Shown here: positions 16,876 to 25,072 of the stretch, piece after piece
How the letters are laid out: each line of letters opens with the position of its first letter
Numbering within the stretch: position 1 is the first letter of the stretch
Source: Herbihabitans rhizosphaerae
GTDB taxonomy: Bacteria; Actinomycetota; Actinomycetes; Mycobacteriales; Pseudonocardiaceae
Direction: 5' to 3'
DNA: 64,000 nt
Assembly: GCF_004216555.1 (NCBI RefSeq)
Contig: NZ_SGWQ01000002.1
Span: forward strand, 752,208 to 816,207
The notes under the pieces: generated by a model
Databases searched by the model: none
Told to the model about the DNA's origin: nothing
Seen by the model: the letters and a program-made list of their open reading frames with translations, nothing else
Made by a program: the position numbers and the translations under genes

Positions 16876-17919
16876 TCAGCCGGTGACCAGGCTCAGACCG
16901 TAGCGCTGCAGCGTACGGTTGATCGGCTCGAAGTAGCAGGTGGAGGAGTTGCCGCCGGACACGATGCCCTGCGCCTGCGTACCAGAGATGAACGAGCCGC
17001 CGGAGTCACCCGGGCGGCACTGGGCGTTGGTCGCGGTGAGCCCGTAGATCGTGCCCTCCGGGTACCGCACGGTCTGGTCCTTCTCGCCGATGGTGCCCCG
17101 AGTGACACCCGTCGTGGAGCCGGACTTGGTGACCTGCGCACCGGTGTCGGCCTCCTGCGAGCCCGAGACGCCACCGACGCCGGTGACCTGCCCGACCGGG
17201 TTCCAGCCGCTGGACGTCTGAACCCACGCGTTGTCCTCACCCGGGAACTGGGAGCCGCCCCACTCGCCGAGCGCCTCGCCGTTCTTGGTCAGCGCACCGC
17301 CACCGGTCAGCGCCTCGCAGTGGCCGGCGGTGGCGAAGCCGCCCTGCACCGAGAAGCCCACCGAGCAGCGGGACTGGCCGATGTTGTACGCCTCGCCGCC
17401 CTGGATGTCTCCGGCGACCGCGACGAATGGCCGCGGGATCTCGTCGGACTCGGTGATCTTCACATCGTTGATGCCCAGTCCGGCGGCGAACTTCTTCGCC
17501 TCGTCCGCGGCACCGCGCAGCACGGTCATGTTGACGGTGTTGGCGCGCTTGTCGACACCCCACGCGGTGATCGACCTCGGCGCGATCCGCTCGACCGCGT
17601 TGAGCGAGCCGACCATGGCCTTCAGTGCCGCGGCGCTGTGGCGCACCACCGTGGCCGTCGCACCCTTGGCGGTCACCTCGGCGGCCTTGGCCGCGTCGGT
17701 CACCGCGACGACCAGCTTGCCGTCCTCGATCCAGGAACCGCCGAAAGTGTTCCCGAGCACGCCACTGAGGGTGTCAGCGGTCGCGGCCAGGGCGCCGTCG
17801 TCCGGCAGCGGTGGCTGCGCGGGCGCGGCGGAGGCGCTCATCGGCAGGACGACGGCCGCCGCCACCGCGGCGGTGACCGCGGCCGCACCGGCGATCAGCG
17901 CCAGTTTCTTCGTTCTCAC
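16876..17919 (-). CDS. Secreted S1 family serine protease (streptogrisin / alpha-lytic type) with pro-region
   Basis: 347 residues. A Sec signal (basic RTKK, Ala/Val core, ASA cleavage region near residue 32) is followed by a ~145-residue pro-region like those that fold alpha-lytic proteases. The mature domain has the catalytic triad in ATAGHC (H200), GEDNAWV (D229) and CRPGDSGGSF (S306), with paired cysteines. It is predicted to be autoprocessed outside the cell and to degrade proteins. Transcribed on its own or with the upstream S8 protease (88-bp gap), pointing to a local extracellular proteolysis block. Confidence 0.93.
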   Translation of the reverse strand: MRTKKLALIAGAAAVTAAVAAAVVLPMSASAAPAQPPLPDDGALAATADTLSGVLGNTFGGSWIEDGKLVVAVTDAAKAAEVTAKGATATVVRHSAAALKAMVGSLNAVERIAPRSITAWGVDKRANTVNMTVLRGAADEAKKFAAGLGINDVKITESDEIPRPFVAVAGDIQGGEAYNIGQSRCSVGFSVQGGFATAGHCEALTGGGALTKNGEALGEWGGSQFPGEDNAWVQTSSGWNPVGQVTGVGGVSGSQEADTGAQVTKSGSTTGVTRGTIGEKDQTVRYPEGTIYGLTATNAQCRPGDSGGSFISGTQAQGIVSGGNSSTCYFEPINRTLQRYGLSLVTG

Positions 17920-18006
17920 GGACTTTCTCCTTCACAGGGGGAGCGATCAGAAAATCGCAGTGGAGAACTAGCCACAGCCGGCGCAGGGGCCGACCGCGAT
18001 CGTGGG

Positions 18007-19227
18007 TCACCCGAGTCCGGTGACGTTGAGCAGCAGGTTGGGTGATCCGCTGCCCGGGTTCTGCACGGCGTCCTTCTCCGCGGCGTCGGTGATCGCCTGC
18101 GAAACCTGGTCCGGCGTCGCCTGCGGGTTCTTGGACAGGTAGACGCCCGCGGCGCCGGCGACGTGCGGCGAGGCCATGGACGTGCCGCTCATGCCGGTAT
18201 CGCCGTCGTCGGACATGTGGCTGGCCGAGGTGATCATGCCGCCGGGCGCGAACAGGTCCAGGCACGTGCCGAAGTTGGAGAAGCTCGACTTGCCGTCACC
18301 GTCGTCGATCGAGCCGACGGTGATGATCTCGGGAATCCTGGCCGGCGAGGTGTCGCACGCGTCCGCGCCGTTGTTGCCCGCGGCGACGACCACGGTGACA
18401 CCCGCGGCGACCACGTTCTTGACGGCCTGCTCCTGCGCGTCGCTGACCGTGTCGAAGGTCAGGCTCATGTTGACCACGGCGGGCTTCTTGGCGTTCTTCG
18501 CCACCCAGTCCAAGCCCTCGACGGTCACCGAGTCCGGCGCGCTGCCGCCGTTGCCGAGCACCCGGACGCCGACCAGCGCGACGTCCTTGGCGATGCCGTA
18601 CTCCTCGCCGCCGACCGTGCCGGAGACGTGCGTGCCGTGACCGTGGCCGTCCTCGGCGTCGTCATCGTCGTCGACGAGGTCGCGGCCGGAGGTGGCCCGT
18701 CCCTCGAAAGTCTTGTGGCTGTACCGAATGCCGGTGTCCAGCACGTAGACCGTCGCCCCGGTGCCCTCGTTGGGGTAGACGTACTTGTCGTCCTTGGCGC
18801 CGTCGGAGCGGTCGATGCCCCAGGACGGCGGGTTCGGCTGTTCGCCGGCGGTGTGGACCAGCACCGACTGCTGGACGTAGGCGACGCTCGGGTCGGCGGC
18901 GAGCCGCTCGGCCTGGTCGCGCGTCATGTCGGCGGAGAAGCCGCGCAGCACCGTGGAGTAGACGAACTCCAGCCGGCCGCCGTACTCGCTCAGCAGTCCG
19001 TGCGCCGCGGCGGTGGCCCGCGACTCGGCGTCCGCGGCCATCGAGCCCTGCTGATCCAGCACCACGATGAACTTGCCCTCGACCGCGCCCGGCGCGCCCA
19101 GTCCTCTGACCTCGCCGCGGGCGGCCTGAGCCGGCCCCGCCGCCATGATCACCGTGGCGGTCGCCACCGCGGCCGTGACACCGACCGCTGCGACTCTTCG
19201 GCTTCGCTTTCCGGACAACCCTCGCAT
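18007..19227 (-). CDS. Secreted S8 family serine protease (subtilisin/proteinase K type)
   Basis: 406 residues: signal peptide (to about residue 36), an I9 propeptide (GKFIVVLDQQ, ending near 130), and a peptidase domain. The triad lies in VLDTGIR (D164), GHGHGTHVSG (H200) and MSGTSMASPHVAG (S350), with oxyanion Asn in AAGNNG (N285). The arrangement resembles aqualysin/proteinase K-like enzymes of actinomycetes. It has its own 164-bp upstream region and lies before the S1 protease in the same direction, so the two may be co-expressed. Confidence 0.95.
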   Translation of the reverse strand: MRGLSGKRSRRVAAVGVTAAVATATVIMAAGPAQAARGEVRGLGAPGAVEGKFIVVLDQQGSMAADAESRATAAAHGLLSEYGGRLEFVYSTVLRGFSADMTRDQAERLAADPSVAYVQQSVLVHTAGEQPNPPSWGIDRSDGAKDDKYVYPNEGTGATVYVLDTGIRYSHKTFEGRATSGRDLVDDDDDAEDGHGHGTHVSGTVGGEEYGIAKDVALVGVRVLGNGGSAPDSVTVEGLDWVAKNAKKPAVVNMSLTFDTVSDAQEQAVKNVVAAGVTVVVAAGNNGADACDTSPARIPEIITVGSIDDGDGKSSFSNFGTCLDLFAPGGMITSASHMSDDGDTGMSGTSMASPHVAGAAGVYLSKNPQATPDQVSQAITDAAEKDAVQNPGSGSPNLLLNVTGLG

Positions 19228-19391
19228 TCCAGACCTCCGTCAGTTACAGAACGCAATGACCCAGGGGCAGGTGGTCACCGTATTCAGCTTCGATGAGGTC
19301 GAACGGGTGAAGCAATAGGGGCTTAGGACCTACGCATACGCAATCTGTTCACGATATGGACCCAGGTGTTGAAAAGTTGCGAACAAACCGA

Positions 19392-20555
19392 CTAATGGAG
19401 GTTGCTGACGATCTCCGCGAGCGCGTCGACCGCGTCGGAGAGCTGTCGATCGGCCAGATAGGGCGCCGGGCCGAACCGCAGGTACTCCCCCCGGCTGTCG
19501 GTGAGGACGCCACGCTCCGTGAGCCTCGCGCGCAGCGACCCCGCTATCGGGGAGCGCAACGCGAGGAAGCCGCCGAACCCGTCGAGCGGTGTCACTCGAT
19601 CGCGCGTCACCACATCGGCCGGCAGGTCGTGCTCGTCGAACCGCCGCGCCAGCACATCCTTCTGATGAGTGGACACCTCGCGCAGGAACTCCGCGGTCAA
19701 ACCGTGCTCCTCGTGGAACCGGAACACCCTGGCCGCCCGGTAGTGGCTGGTCGGGTCGTACGTGGACCCGGCGAACCGCGTCGCGCCCGCGCCGTAGGCC
19801 ACCCGGCTCGGGTCGGCCGCCGCGTCGAGCGTGTCGAACTCCGCGTACCAGCCGGTGATCACCGGCCGCAGCGCGCTCGCGTGCTCGGGCAGCCGAAGAA
19901 AGCAGTTCCCCTCGCCGAGCTGCAGGTACTTGTACCCGCCGCCGACCACCCAGGCGCGTTCGATCCCGTCCAGGGAGAACGGCACCACACCGAGCGCGTG
20001 GTAGGCGTCCACGAGCAACTCCGCACCCCGGTGATCACACGCGTCGGCCACAGTCGCAAGCCCCGGAACGATCCGCGAATTGCCGAACAGCACCGACGAC
20101 ACGAGCACGGCCGCGGTGCGATCGTCCACCTCGGCGGCCAGCCGCTCGGCCAGCGTGTCGACCGGCTCAGCGGGCACCCGCACCACCTCGACGCCGGCCT
20201 CGGCCAGCCGGGCGAGCTGCCGGCGCAGCGTGTGAAACTCGCCGTCGGTGGTGATCAACGTCGGCCGCGCGGAGAGGTCCAGCGCGGACAGGAATCGCAC
20301 GACCAGCTCGTGCGTGTTGGCCCCCAACGCGATCTCCGCCGTATCGCCGCCGAGGAAGCGACGGAACCCGGCGCGCACCTCGTCCGCCTTGGCCAGCGCG
20401 TGCGCCCACTTCTCGTCCACGTCCCGCGCGGCCACCTCGAACGCCTCGAGCTGCCCCTCCACCGCGACGTCCGGCCACGCCTGGTGCGAGTGACCGGTCA
20501 GCAGCAGCCGGTCGGCCACCCGGAACATCGAGTACTCCCCCGCCAGCGCGATCAC
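19392..20555 (-). CDS. kynU: Kynureninase
   Basis: 387 residues of PLP fold type I. Signatures include GHSHQAWPD, LGANTHELVVRFLSAL, VDAYHALGVVPF and the PLP lysine in GGGYKYLQLGEGNCFL. It hydrolyses kynurenine to anthranilate and alanine. I chose GTG 20555, which overlaps the kynA stop as GTGA and has GGAG seven bases upstream; an alternative GTG at 20576 lies inside kynA. It is the last gene of the paaX-kynA-kynU operon, and anthranilate would feed the divergent CoA pathway. Confidence 0.9.
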   Translation of the reverse strand: MIALAGEYSMFRVADRLLLTGHSHQAWPDVAVEGQLEAFEVAARDVDEKWAHALAKADEVRAGFRRFLGGDTAEIALGANTHELVVRFLSALDLSARPTLITTDGEFHTLRRQLARLAEAGVEVVRVPAEPVDTLAERLAAEVDDRTAAVLVSSVLFGNSRIVPGLATVADACDHRGAELLVDAYHALGVVPFSLDGIERAWVVGGGYKYLQLGEGNCFLRLPEHASALRPVITGWYAEFDTLDAAADPSRVAYGAGATRFAGSTYDPTSHYRAARVFRFHEEHGLTAEFLREVSTHQKDVLARRFDEHDLPADVVTRDRVTPLDGFGGFLALRSPIAGSLRARLTERGVLTDSRGEYLRFGPAPYLADRQLSDAVDALAEIVSNLH

Positions 20556-21346
20556 AGGGAACTCCGCACGGCCCACAGATCCGGGAACACCGGGTGGAAC
20601 AGCGTCCCGCGCAGGTATTCAGCACCCGATGAGCCGCCGGTGCCGGGCTTGCCGCCGATCGTGCGCTCGACCATCTTCACGTGCCGGTAGCGCCACTCCT
20701 GCAGGCCTTCGTCCAGGTCGACCAGGTGCTCGGCCACGGTGGCCGGCCCGGAGTCGTCGGCGTACACCCGCAGCAGCAGGTCCTGCACCACCTCGGACGG
20801 CTGGTGCGGCTCGCGCACGTCCCGGTCCAGCAGGTCGGCCGGCACCGGGTACCCGTGCTTGGCGAGGTAGACCAGGAACGAGTCGAGCAGGCTCGGGCTC
20901 GCCATCGTGTCGGAGATCCGACGCCATGCCTCGCCGTCCGGCGGGTACGTGTCGAGCATCCGCTTGTCCCGCCTGCCGAGCACCGCCTCCAGCTCGCGGA
21001 ACTGCGCGGACTGGAACCCGCTGGACGCGTCCAGCCGCGCGCGGAAACCGGTGAACTGCCGCGGTGTCATCGTCTCCAGCACGTCCACCTGCGCGACGAC
21101 GACCTTGAGGATCGTGAGGGTCCGCCGCAGCGTGCGCACCGCGTGCGGGGTGGACGCCTCGCCGGCCAGTGCCCGCTGCAGGTGCCGCAGCTCGTGCAGG
21201 ATCTGCTTGAACCACAGCTCGTACACCTGGTGGATCACGATGAACAGCATCTCGTCGTGCTCGTCGGAGCGCGGGTGCTGCGCGGCCAGCACGTCGTCCA
21301 GTTCGAGGTAGGACGTGTAGGTCAAGGCTGCCGAGTGGTCACTCAT
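20552..21346 (-). CDS. kynA: Tryptophan 2,3-dioxygenase
   Basis: 264 residues. Hallmarks are LTYTSYLELDDVLAAQHP and EMLFIVIHQVYELWFKQILHEL, which supply substrate and haem-pocket residues, and FSGFRARLDASSGFQSAQFR-like text around residue 110 (here TGFRARLDASSGFQSAQFR). It opens the indole ring of tryptophan to N-formylkynurenine using haem and oxygen. It overlaps the PaaX-like gene by 8 bp upstream and kynU downstream. No kynurenine formamidase gene is visible in the window, so that step must be served elsewhere or spontaneously. Confidence 0.95.
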   Translation of the reverse strand: MSDHSAALTYTSYLELDDVLAAQHPRSDEHDEMLFIVIHQVYELWFKQILHELRHLQRALAGEASTPHAVRTLRRTLTILKVVVAQVDVLETMTPRQFTGFRARLDASSGFQSAQFRELEAVLGRRDKRMLDTYPPDGEAWRRISDTMASPSLLDSFLVYLAKHGYPVPADLLDRDVREPHQPSEVVQDLLLRVYADDSGPATVAEHLVDLDEGLQEWRYRHVKMVERTIGGKPGTGGSSGAEYLRGTLFHPVFPDLWAVRSSL

Positions 21347-22160
21347 GAGCGGTCACCTCATCGAAGTGGCGCTGCGCCGGGGGTTCCAGCGCGGCGTACA
21401 GATCGTGGAACAGCCGCACCGCGCGCGCCCGGTCGGCGGGCGGCGGCACGAGGTCGTCGGGCAGTTCGGGGTCCAGGAACGGGAACTGGCGGAACGTGTG
21501 GGTGAGCCGGGTGCGCAGCGCGAACGCGCCCCGGTCGTCCAGGTCGCGTCGCGCGCGGGCGGTGGTGTACTCGCCGAACCGGGCGACGAAGCCGGTGTAC
21601 CCGGCTGCGACGGCATCCAGGTCCCATGCGCGTGCCAGGACCGTCCGCACGTCGACCACGGCGGACGGCGCGCCGAGGAGCAGGCCCGCGTGCTCGGTGA
21701 CGGACAGCTCGTCCAGCAGTGCGGCGACCTCGGTCTCCCGGTCGTGCGGCGCGATCCAGGTGCCGTCCTGCACCTGCCCGAAGCCGAGGAACCGCAGCCG
21801 GCGGACCAGCCGCTCGCGTGATCGCCGGTGCTCCTCGGGGATCGTGTGCCACAGCACGGTCCACACGGTGGCGGCGGGTTTCTCCTTACCCAGCAAGAAG
21901 ATTCGCCGATCGCCGTCGGAGAGGACGGCGAGCGCGCGGATGGTCAGCGAGTAATGCACGTGCCGCCCGCGTTTGGTGCGCGCCAGTAGATCGCGCTGGA
22001 CGAGTCGGGCCAGCGCCACCCGTGCCGCGCCCTCGGTGAACCCGAGTTGGGCGAGCAGGTCGACCAGCCCGCCGGACCAGACCAGCCGGCCCTCGCGCGG
22101 GTTGAGGTGCGCGCCGAGCACGGTCACCGCGACCTCGCCCGGAGTCCCATCGTCCGCCAC
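21339..22160 (-). CDS. PaaX-family transcriptional regulator
   Basis: 273 residues from GTG 22160. N-terminal winged helix (LVDLLAQLGFTEGAARVALARL, then LLARTKRGRHVHYSL) plus the PaaX C-terminal region (TVWTVLWHTIPEEHRRSRERLVRRL). PaaX proteins repress aromatic acyl-CoA catabolism and are relieved by the CoA thioester. Here the likely inducer would be aminobenzoyl-CoA (inference). A predicted -10 TATAGG ends ~10 bases before GTG 22160, so the mRNA would be leaderless; the upstream in-frame GTG at 22178 lies inside the promoter and is rejected as start. First gene of paaX-kynA-kynU. Confidence 0.85.
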   Translation of the reverse strand: MADDGTPGEVAVTVLGAHLNPREGRLVWSGGLVDLLAQLGFTEGAARVALARLVQRDLLARTKRGRHVHYSLTIRALAVLSDGDRRIFLLGKEKPAATVWTVLWHTIPEEHRRSRERLVRRLRFLGFGQVQDGTWIAPHDRETEVAALLDELSVTEHAGLLLGAPSAVVDVRTVLARAWDLDAVAAGYTGFVARFGEYTTARARRDLDDRGAFALRTRLTHTFRQFPFLDPELPDDLVPPPADRARAVRLFHDLYAALEPPAQRHFDEVTAHE

Positions 22161-22169
22161 GCGCTCAAG

Positions 22170-22201
22170 CCTATACACCGCACCCCGCTGCGGTGTAATT
22201 T
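22170..22201. promoter_or_regulatory. Overlapping divergent promoters of the kyn and aminobenzoyl-CoA operons
   Basis: Minus strand: -35 TTACAC (22193-22198) and -10 TATAGG (22170-22175), spacer 17, aiming at GTG 22160. Plus strand: -10-like TAATTT (22196-22201) about 8 bases before GTG 22209. Both start codons fall where transcription would begin, so both mRNAs look leaderless. The -35 of the plus promoter is weak (TATACA at 18-base spacing). Confidence 0.5.
22174..22197. promoter_or_regulatory. Perfect 9-bp-arm palindrome, probable PaaX-like operator
   Basis: TACACCGCA (22174-22182) and TGCGGTGTA (22189-22197) are exact inverted repeats around a 6-base spacer. The site covers the spacer and box edges of both divergent promoters, so one bound dimer could silence both operons. 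The regulator is inferred to be the adjacent PaaX-like protein. Confidence 0.6.
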
Positions 22202-22208
22202 ATTCGTT

Positions 22209-23012
22209 GTGCGAATCGGCATCGGTCTGCCCAACACGACTCCCGGCGCGGACGGGACACTGCTCCTGGAGTGGGCCCGCCGCGCCGATGCCGGCCCGTT
22301 CTCCTCGGTCGCGGTGCTCGACCGGCTCGTCTACGACAGCATCGAGCCGTTCGCCGCGCTGTCCGCCGCCGCCGCGATCACCTCGCGGGTACGGCTGGCC
22401 ACCATGATCGCGATCGGCCCGCTGCGCGGCGCCGCGATGCTCGCCAAGCAGGCCGAAGCGGTGAACACGTTGTCCGGCAACAGGTTCACCCTCGGGCTCG
22501 CGGTCGGCGCACGGCGCGACGACTACACCGCTGCCGGCGTGGACCACCGCACCCGAGGCGCCACGCTGTCCGAGCAGCTCGCGTATCTGCGCGGTCGCGG
22601 CACGGACGGGATGCAGGTGCTCGTCGGCGGGAGCAGCGGCCCGGCGTTGCAGCGGATGGCGCGCTACGCGGACGGGTACGCGCACGGCGGCGGCCCGCCC
22701 CGCGCCTTCGCCTCCGCGGCGACCAAGGCCCGCGCCGCGTGGTCCGACCTCGGCCGGCCCGGCGAGCCGGCGCTGTGGGGCCAGGGCTACTTCGCGCTCG
22801 GCGACACCGAGCGCGGCACCGACTACCTGCGCGACTACTACTCGTTCACCGGCCCGTTCGCGACCCAGATCGCTGCCGGCAACCTCACCACCGCGCGCGC
22901 GATCAAGGATTTCGTGCGCGGGTACGCCGACGCCGGCTGCGAGGAGCTGATCCTGCTGCCCACGGTGTCGGACATCCATGAGGTGGAGCGACTGGCCGAG
23001 GTACTCGACTGA
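22209..23012 (+). CDS. LLM-class (luciferase-like) flavin/F420-dependent oxidoreductase
   Basis: 267 residues with the bacterial-luciferase TIM barrel: IGIGLPNTTPG at the start, RVRLATMIAIGPLRGAAMLAKQ, LSGNRFTLGLAVGAR, and VLVGGSSGPALQRMARYADGYAHGG. It would use FMN or F420. Its substrate is unknown. As first gene of the operon, one base overlapping the next (TGATG), it probably acts on an intermediate of aminobenzoyl-CoA breakdown, perhaps a further ring reduction. The start GTG 22209 was chosen from homology-like onset and the leaderless promoter. Confidence 0.8.
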   Translation: MRIGIGLPNTTPGADGTLLLEWARRADAGPFSSVAVLDRLVYDSIEPFAALSAAAAITSRVRLATMIAIGPLRGAAMLAKQAEAVNTLSGNRFTLGLAVGARRDDYTAAGVDHRTRGATLSEQLAYLRGRGTDGMQVLVGGSSGPALQRMARYADGYAHGGGPPRAFASAATKARAAWSDLGRPGEPALWGQGYFALGDTERGTDYLRDYYSFTGPFATQIAAGNLTTARAIKDFVRGYADAGCEELILLPTVSDIHEVERLAEVLD

Positions 23013-25072
23013 TGAAAGTCACCATCGTCGGGGCCGGGCCGGCCGGACTGTACCTCGGAATCCTGTTGCGGACGGCCGATCCGGCGAACGAGATCACGAT
23101 CCTGGAGCGCAACGCGCCGGACGCGACGTTCGGCTGGGGCGTGGTGTTCTCCGAGGAGACGCTGGGCGCGCTGCGGGACGCGGACTACCCGACGTATCTG
23201 GAGATCACCGACACGTTCGCCCGCTGGGACGCGATCGACATCCACTACCAGGGTGAGTCGCTGCGCTCACGCGGACACGGGTTCTCCGCGATCGCCCGGC
23301 GGCGGCTGCTGGCGATCCTGCAGCGGCGGTGCGCCGAGCTGGACGTGGTGCTGAGGTTCGGCGTCGAGGTGGACGACGTCGCCGCACTCGCCGCCGAGAC
23401 CGACGTGCTGGTCGGCGCGGACGGGGTGAACAGTGTCGTGCGAAGGGCGGACGAGTCCACCTTCGGCGCGAGCGTCACCCCACAGGGTTGCAAGTACGTG
23501 TGGTTCGGCACCGATCTGGTGCTCGACGCGTTCACCTTCATCTTCCGGGAGACCGAGCACGGCCTGTTCCAGGTGCACGCCTACCCGTTCGACGAGAACA
23601 CCTCCACGTTCATCGTGGAGTGCCCGGAGCACGTGTGGCGGCGCGCCGGGCTGGACACGATGACCGAGCAGGAGAGCATCGCGTTCTGCCAGGACCTGTT
23701 CGCCGACGAGCTCGGCGGGCACACCCTGATGTCCAACAAGTCGGTCTGGCTGGACTTTCCATTGGTGCGCAATCGCCTGTGGCACAGTGCGAATCAAGCT
23801 GGAAACACTGTACTTATCGGCGACGCGGCGCACACCGCGCACTTCACCATCGGCTCCGGCACCAAGCTCGCCATGGAGGACTCGATCGTGCTGGCGCAGG
23901 CGTTCGTGCGGCACCCGGCCTCGATCGAGTCGGCGCTGGTGGACTACGAACTGGAGCGCTCCCCCACGGTGGAGCGGTTCCAGCAGGCGGCCGGCCAGAG
24001 CGCGGAGTACTTCCGGCGGGTCGGCCGGCACACGCACCTGGAGCCGGTGCGGTTCGCGTTCAACCTGCTCACCCGCAGCGGCCGGATCACGCACGCCAGC
24101 CTGTCCGTGCGCGACCCGAAAACCGTTGCCACGCTTGATTCCTCGTTCGCCGGCGGCCGGGCCGTCACTCCCCCGCCGATGTTCGCGCCGCTGGAGCTGC
24201 GCGACGTGCGGCTGACCAATCGGGCTGTGCACCAGGTGTCCACCGTGGACAAGATCGCCGGCGCCGCCGACACCGGCGTCGGCCTGGTGCTGGTCGGGCC
24301 GGTCGCCGTCTCAGCGGAAGGTCGAATCACACCGGAGTCGTCCACTGTGGACAGCCTGCGGCCGACGACGGGTGCGACCGTCGGCGTGCTGCTGAGCCAC
24401 GCGGGCCGGCGCGGCGCCACCCGGCCACCCACACAGGGCGTCGACCTCCCACTGCCGGCCGATCAGGCGTGGCCGCTGCTGGCGCCGTCCACGCTGCCGT
24501 ACACCCCCGGCTCGGCCGTCCCGAAGGCGATGGACGCGGACGACATGGCGAGTGTCCGCACCGCTTTCGCCGACGCCGCACGGAAAGCGGCAGCCGCCGG
24601 GCTCGATCTCGCGCTGCTCGACCTGGCGCAGGGTCACCTGCTGGCGAGCTTCCTGTCGCCGCTGACCAACAAGCGCGACGACGAGTACGGCGGCTCGCCC
24701 GAGGCACGGCTGCGCTACCCGCTGGAGGTGCTCGCCGCCGTGCGCGAGGTGTGGCCGGAGGACCGTCCACTCGGGATCCGGCTGACCGTCGCCGACTGGG
24801 CGCGCGGCGGGCTGACCGAGGACGACGGGGTGTCGATGGCCGAACGATTCGCCGAGGCCGGAGTCGATCTGATCCAGATCTCCGCCGGGCACACCGTGCC
24901 GAACAGTCAGCCCGAGTACCGCCGTGGGTATCTGACCGCGCTGGCCGACCGGGTGCGCAACGAGGCCAGGGTGACCACACTGGTCGGCGGGTACCTGACC
25001 ACGGCCGACGAGGTGAACACGATCATCGGCGCCGGTCGCGCCGACCTGTGCGTGCTGGAGGGGCCGTGCTGA
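23012..25072 (+). CDS. 2-Aminobenzoyl-CoA monooxygenase/reductase-like bifunctional flavoenzyme
   Basis: 686 residues in two parts. Residues 1 to ~370 are an FAD aromatic hydroxylase (VGAGPAGLYLGILLR; DVLVGADGVNSVVRR; VLIGDAAHTAHFTIGSGTKLAMED). Residues ~385-686 are an Old-Yellow-Enzyme-type FMN barrel (FAPLELRDVRLTNRAVHQ; LTNKRDDEYGGSPEARLRYPLEVL). This fusion is known for 2-aminobenzoyl-CoA monooxygenase/reductase, which hydroxylates and partly reduces the ring of anthraniloyl-CoA. Salicylyl-CoA 5-hydroxylase is related, but kynU and a benzoate-type ligase next door favour the aminobenzoyl substrate. Confidence 0.85.
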   Translation: MKVTIVGAGPAGLYLGILLRTADPANEITILERNAPDATFGWGVVFSEETLGALRDADYPTYLEITDTFARWDAIDIHYQGESLRSRGHGFSAIARRRLLAILQRRCAELDVVLRFGVEVDDVAALAAETDVLVGADGVNSVVRRADESTFGASVTPQGCKYVWFGTDLVLDAFTFIFRETEHGLFQVHAYPFDENTSTFIVECPEHVWRRAGLDTMTEQESIAFCQDLFADELGGHTLMSNKSVWLDFPLVRNRLWHSANQAGNTVLIGDAAHTAHFTIGSGTKLAMEDSIVLAQAFVRHPASIESALVDYELERSPTVERFQQAAGQSAEYFRRVGRHTHLEPVRFAFNLLTRSGRITHASLSVRDPKTVATLDSSFAGGRAVTPPPMFAPLELRDVRLTNRAVHQVSTVDKIAGAADTGVGLVLVGPVAVSAEGRITPESSTVDSLRPTTGATVGVLLSHAGRRGATRPPTQGVDLPLPADQAWPLLAPSTLPYTPGSAVPKAMDADDMASVRTAFADAARKAAAAGLDLALLDLAQGHLLASFLSPLTNKRDDEYGGSPEARLRYPLEVLAAVREVWPEDRPLGIRLTVADWARGGLTEDDGVSMAERFAEAGVDLIQISAGHTVPNSQPEYRRGYLTALADRVRNEARVTTLVGGYLTTADEVNTIIGAGRADLCVLEGPC

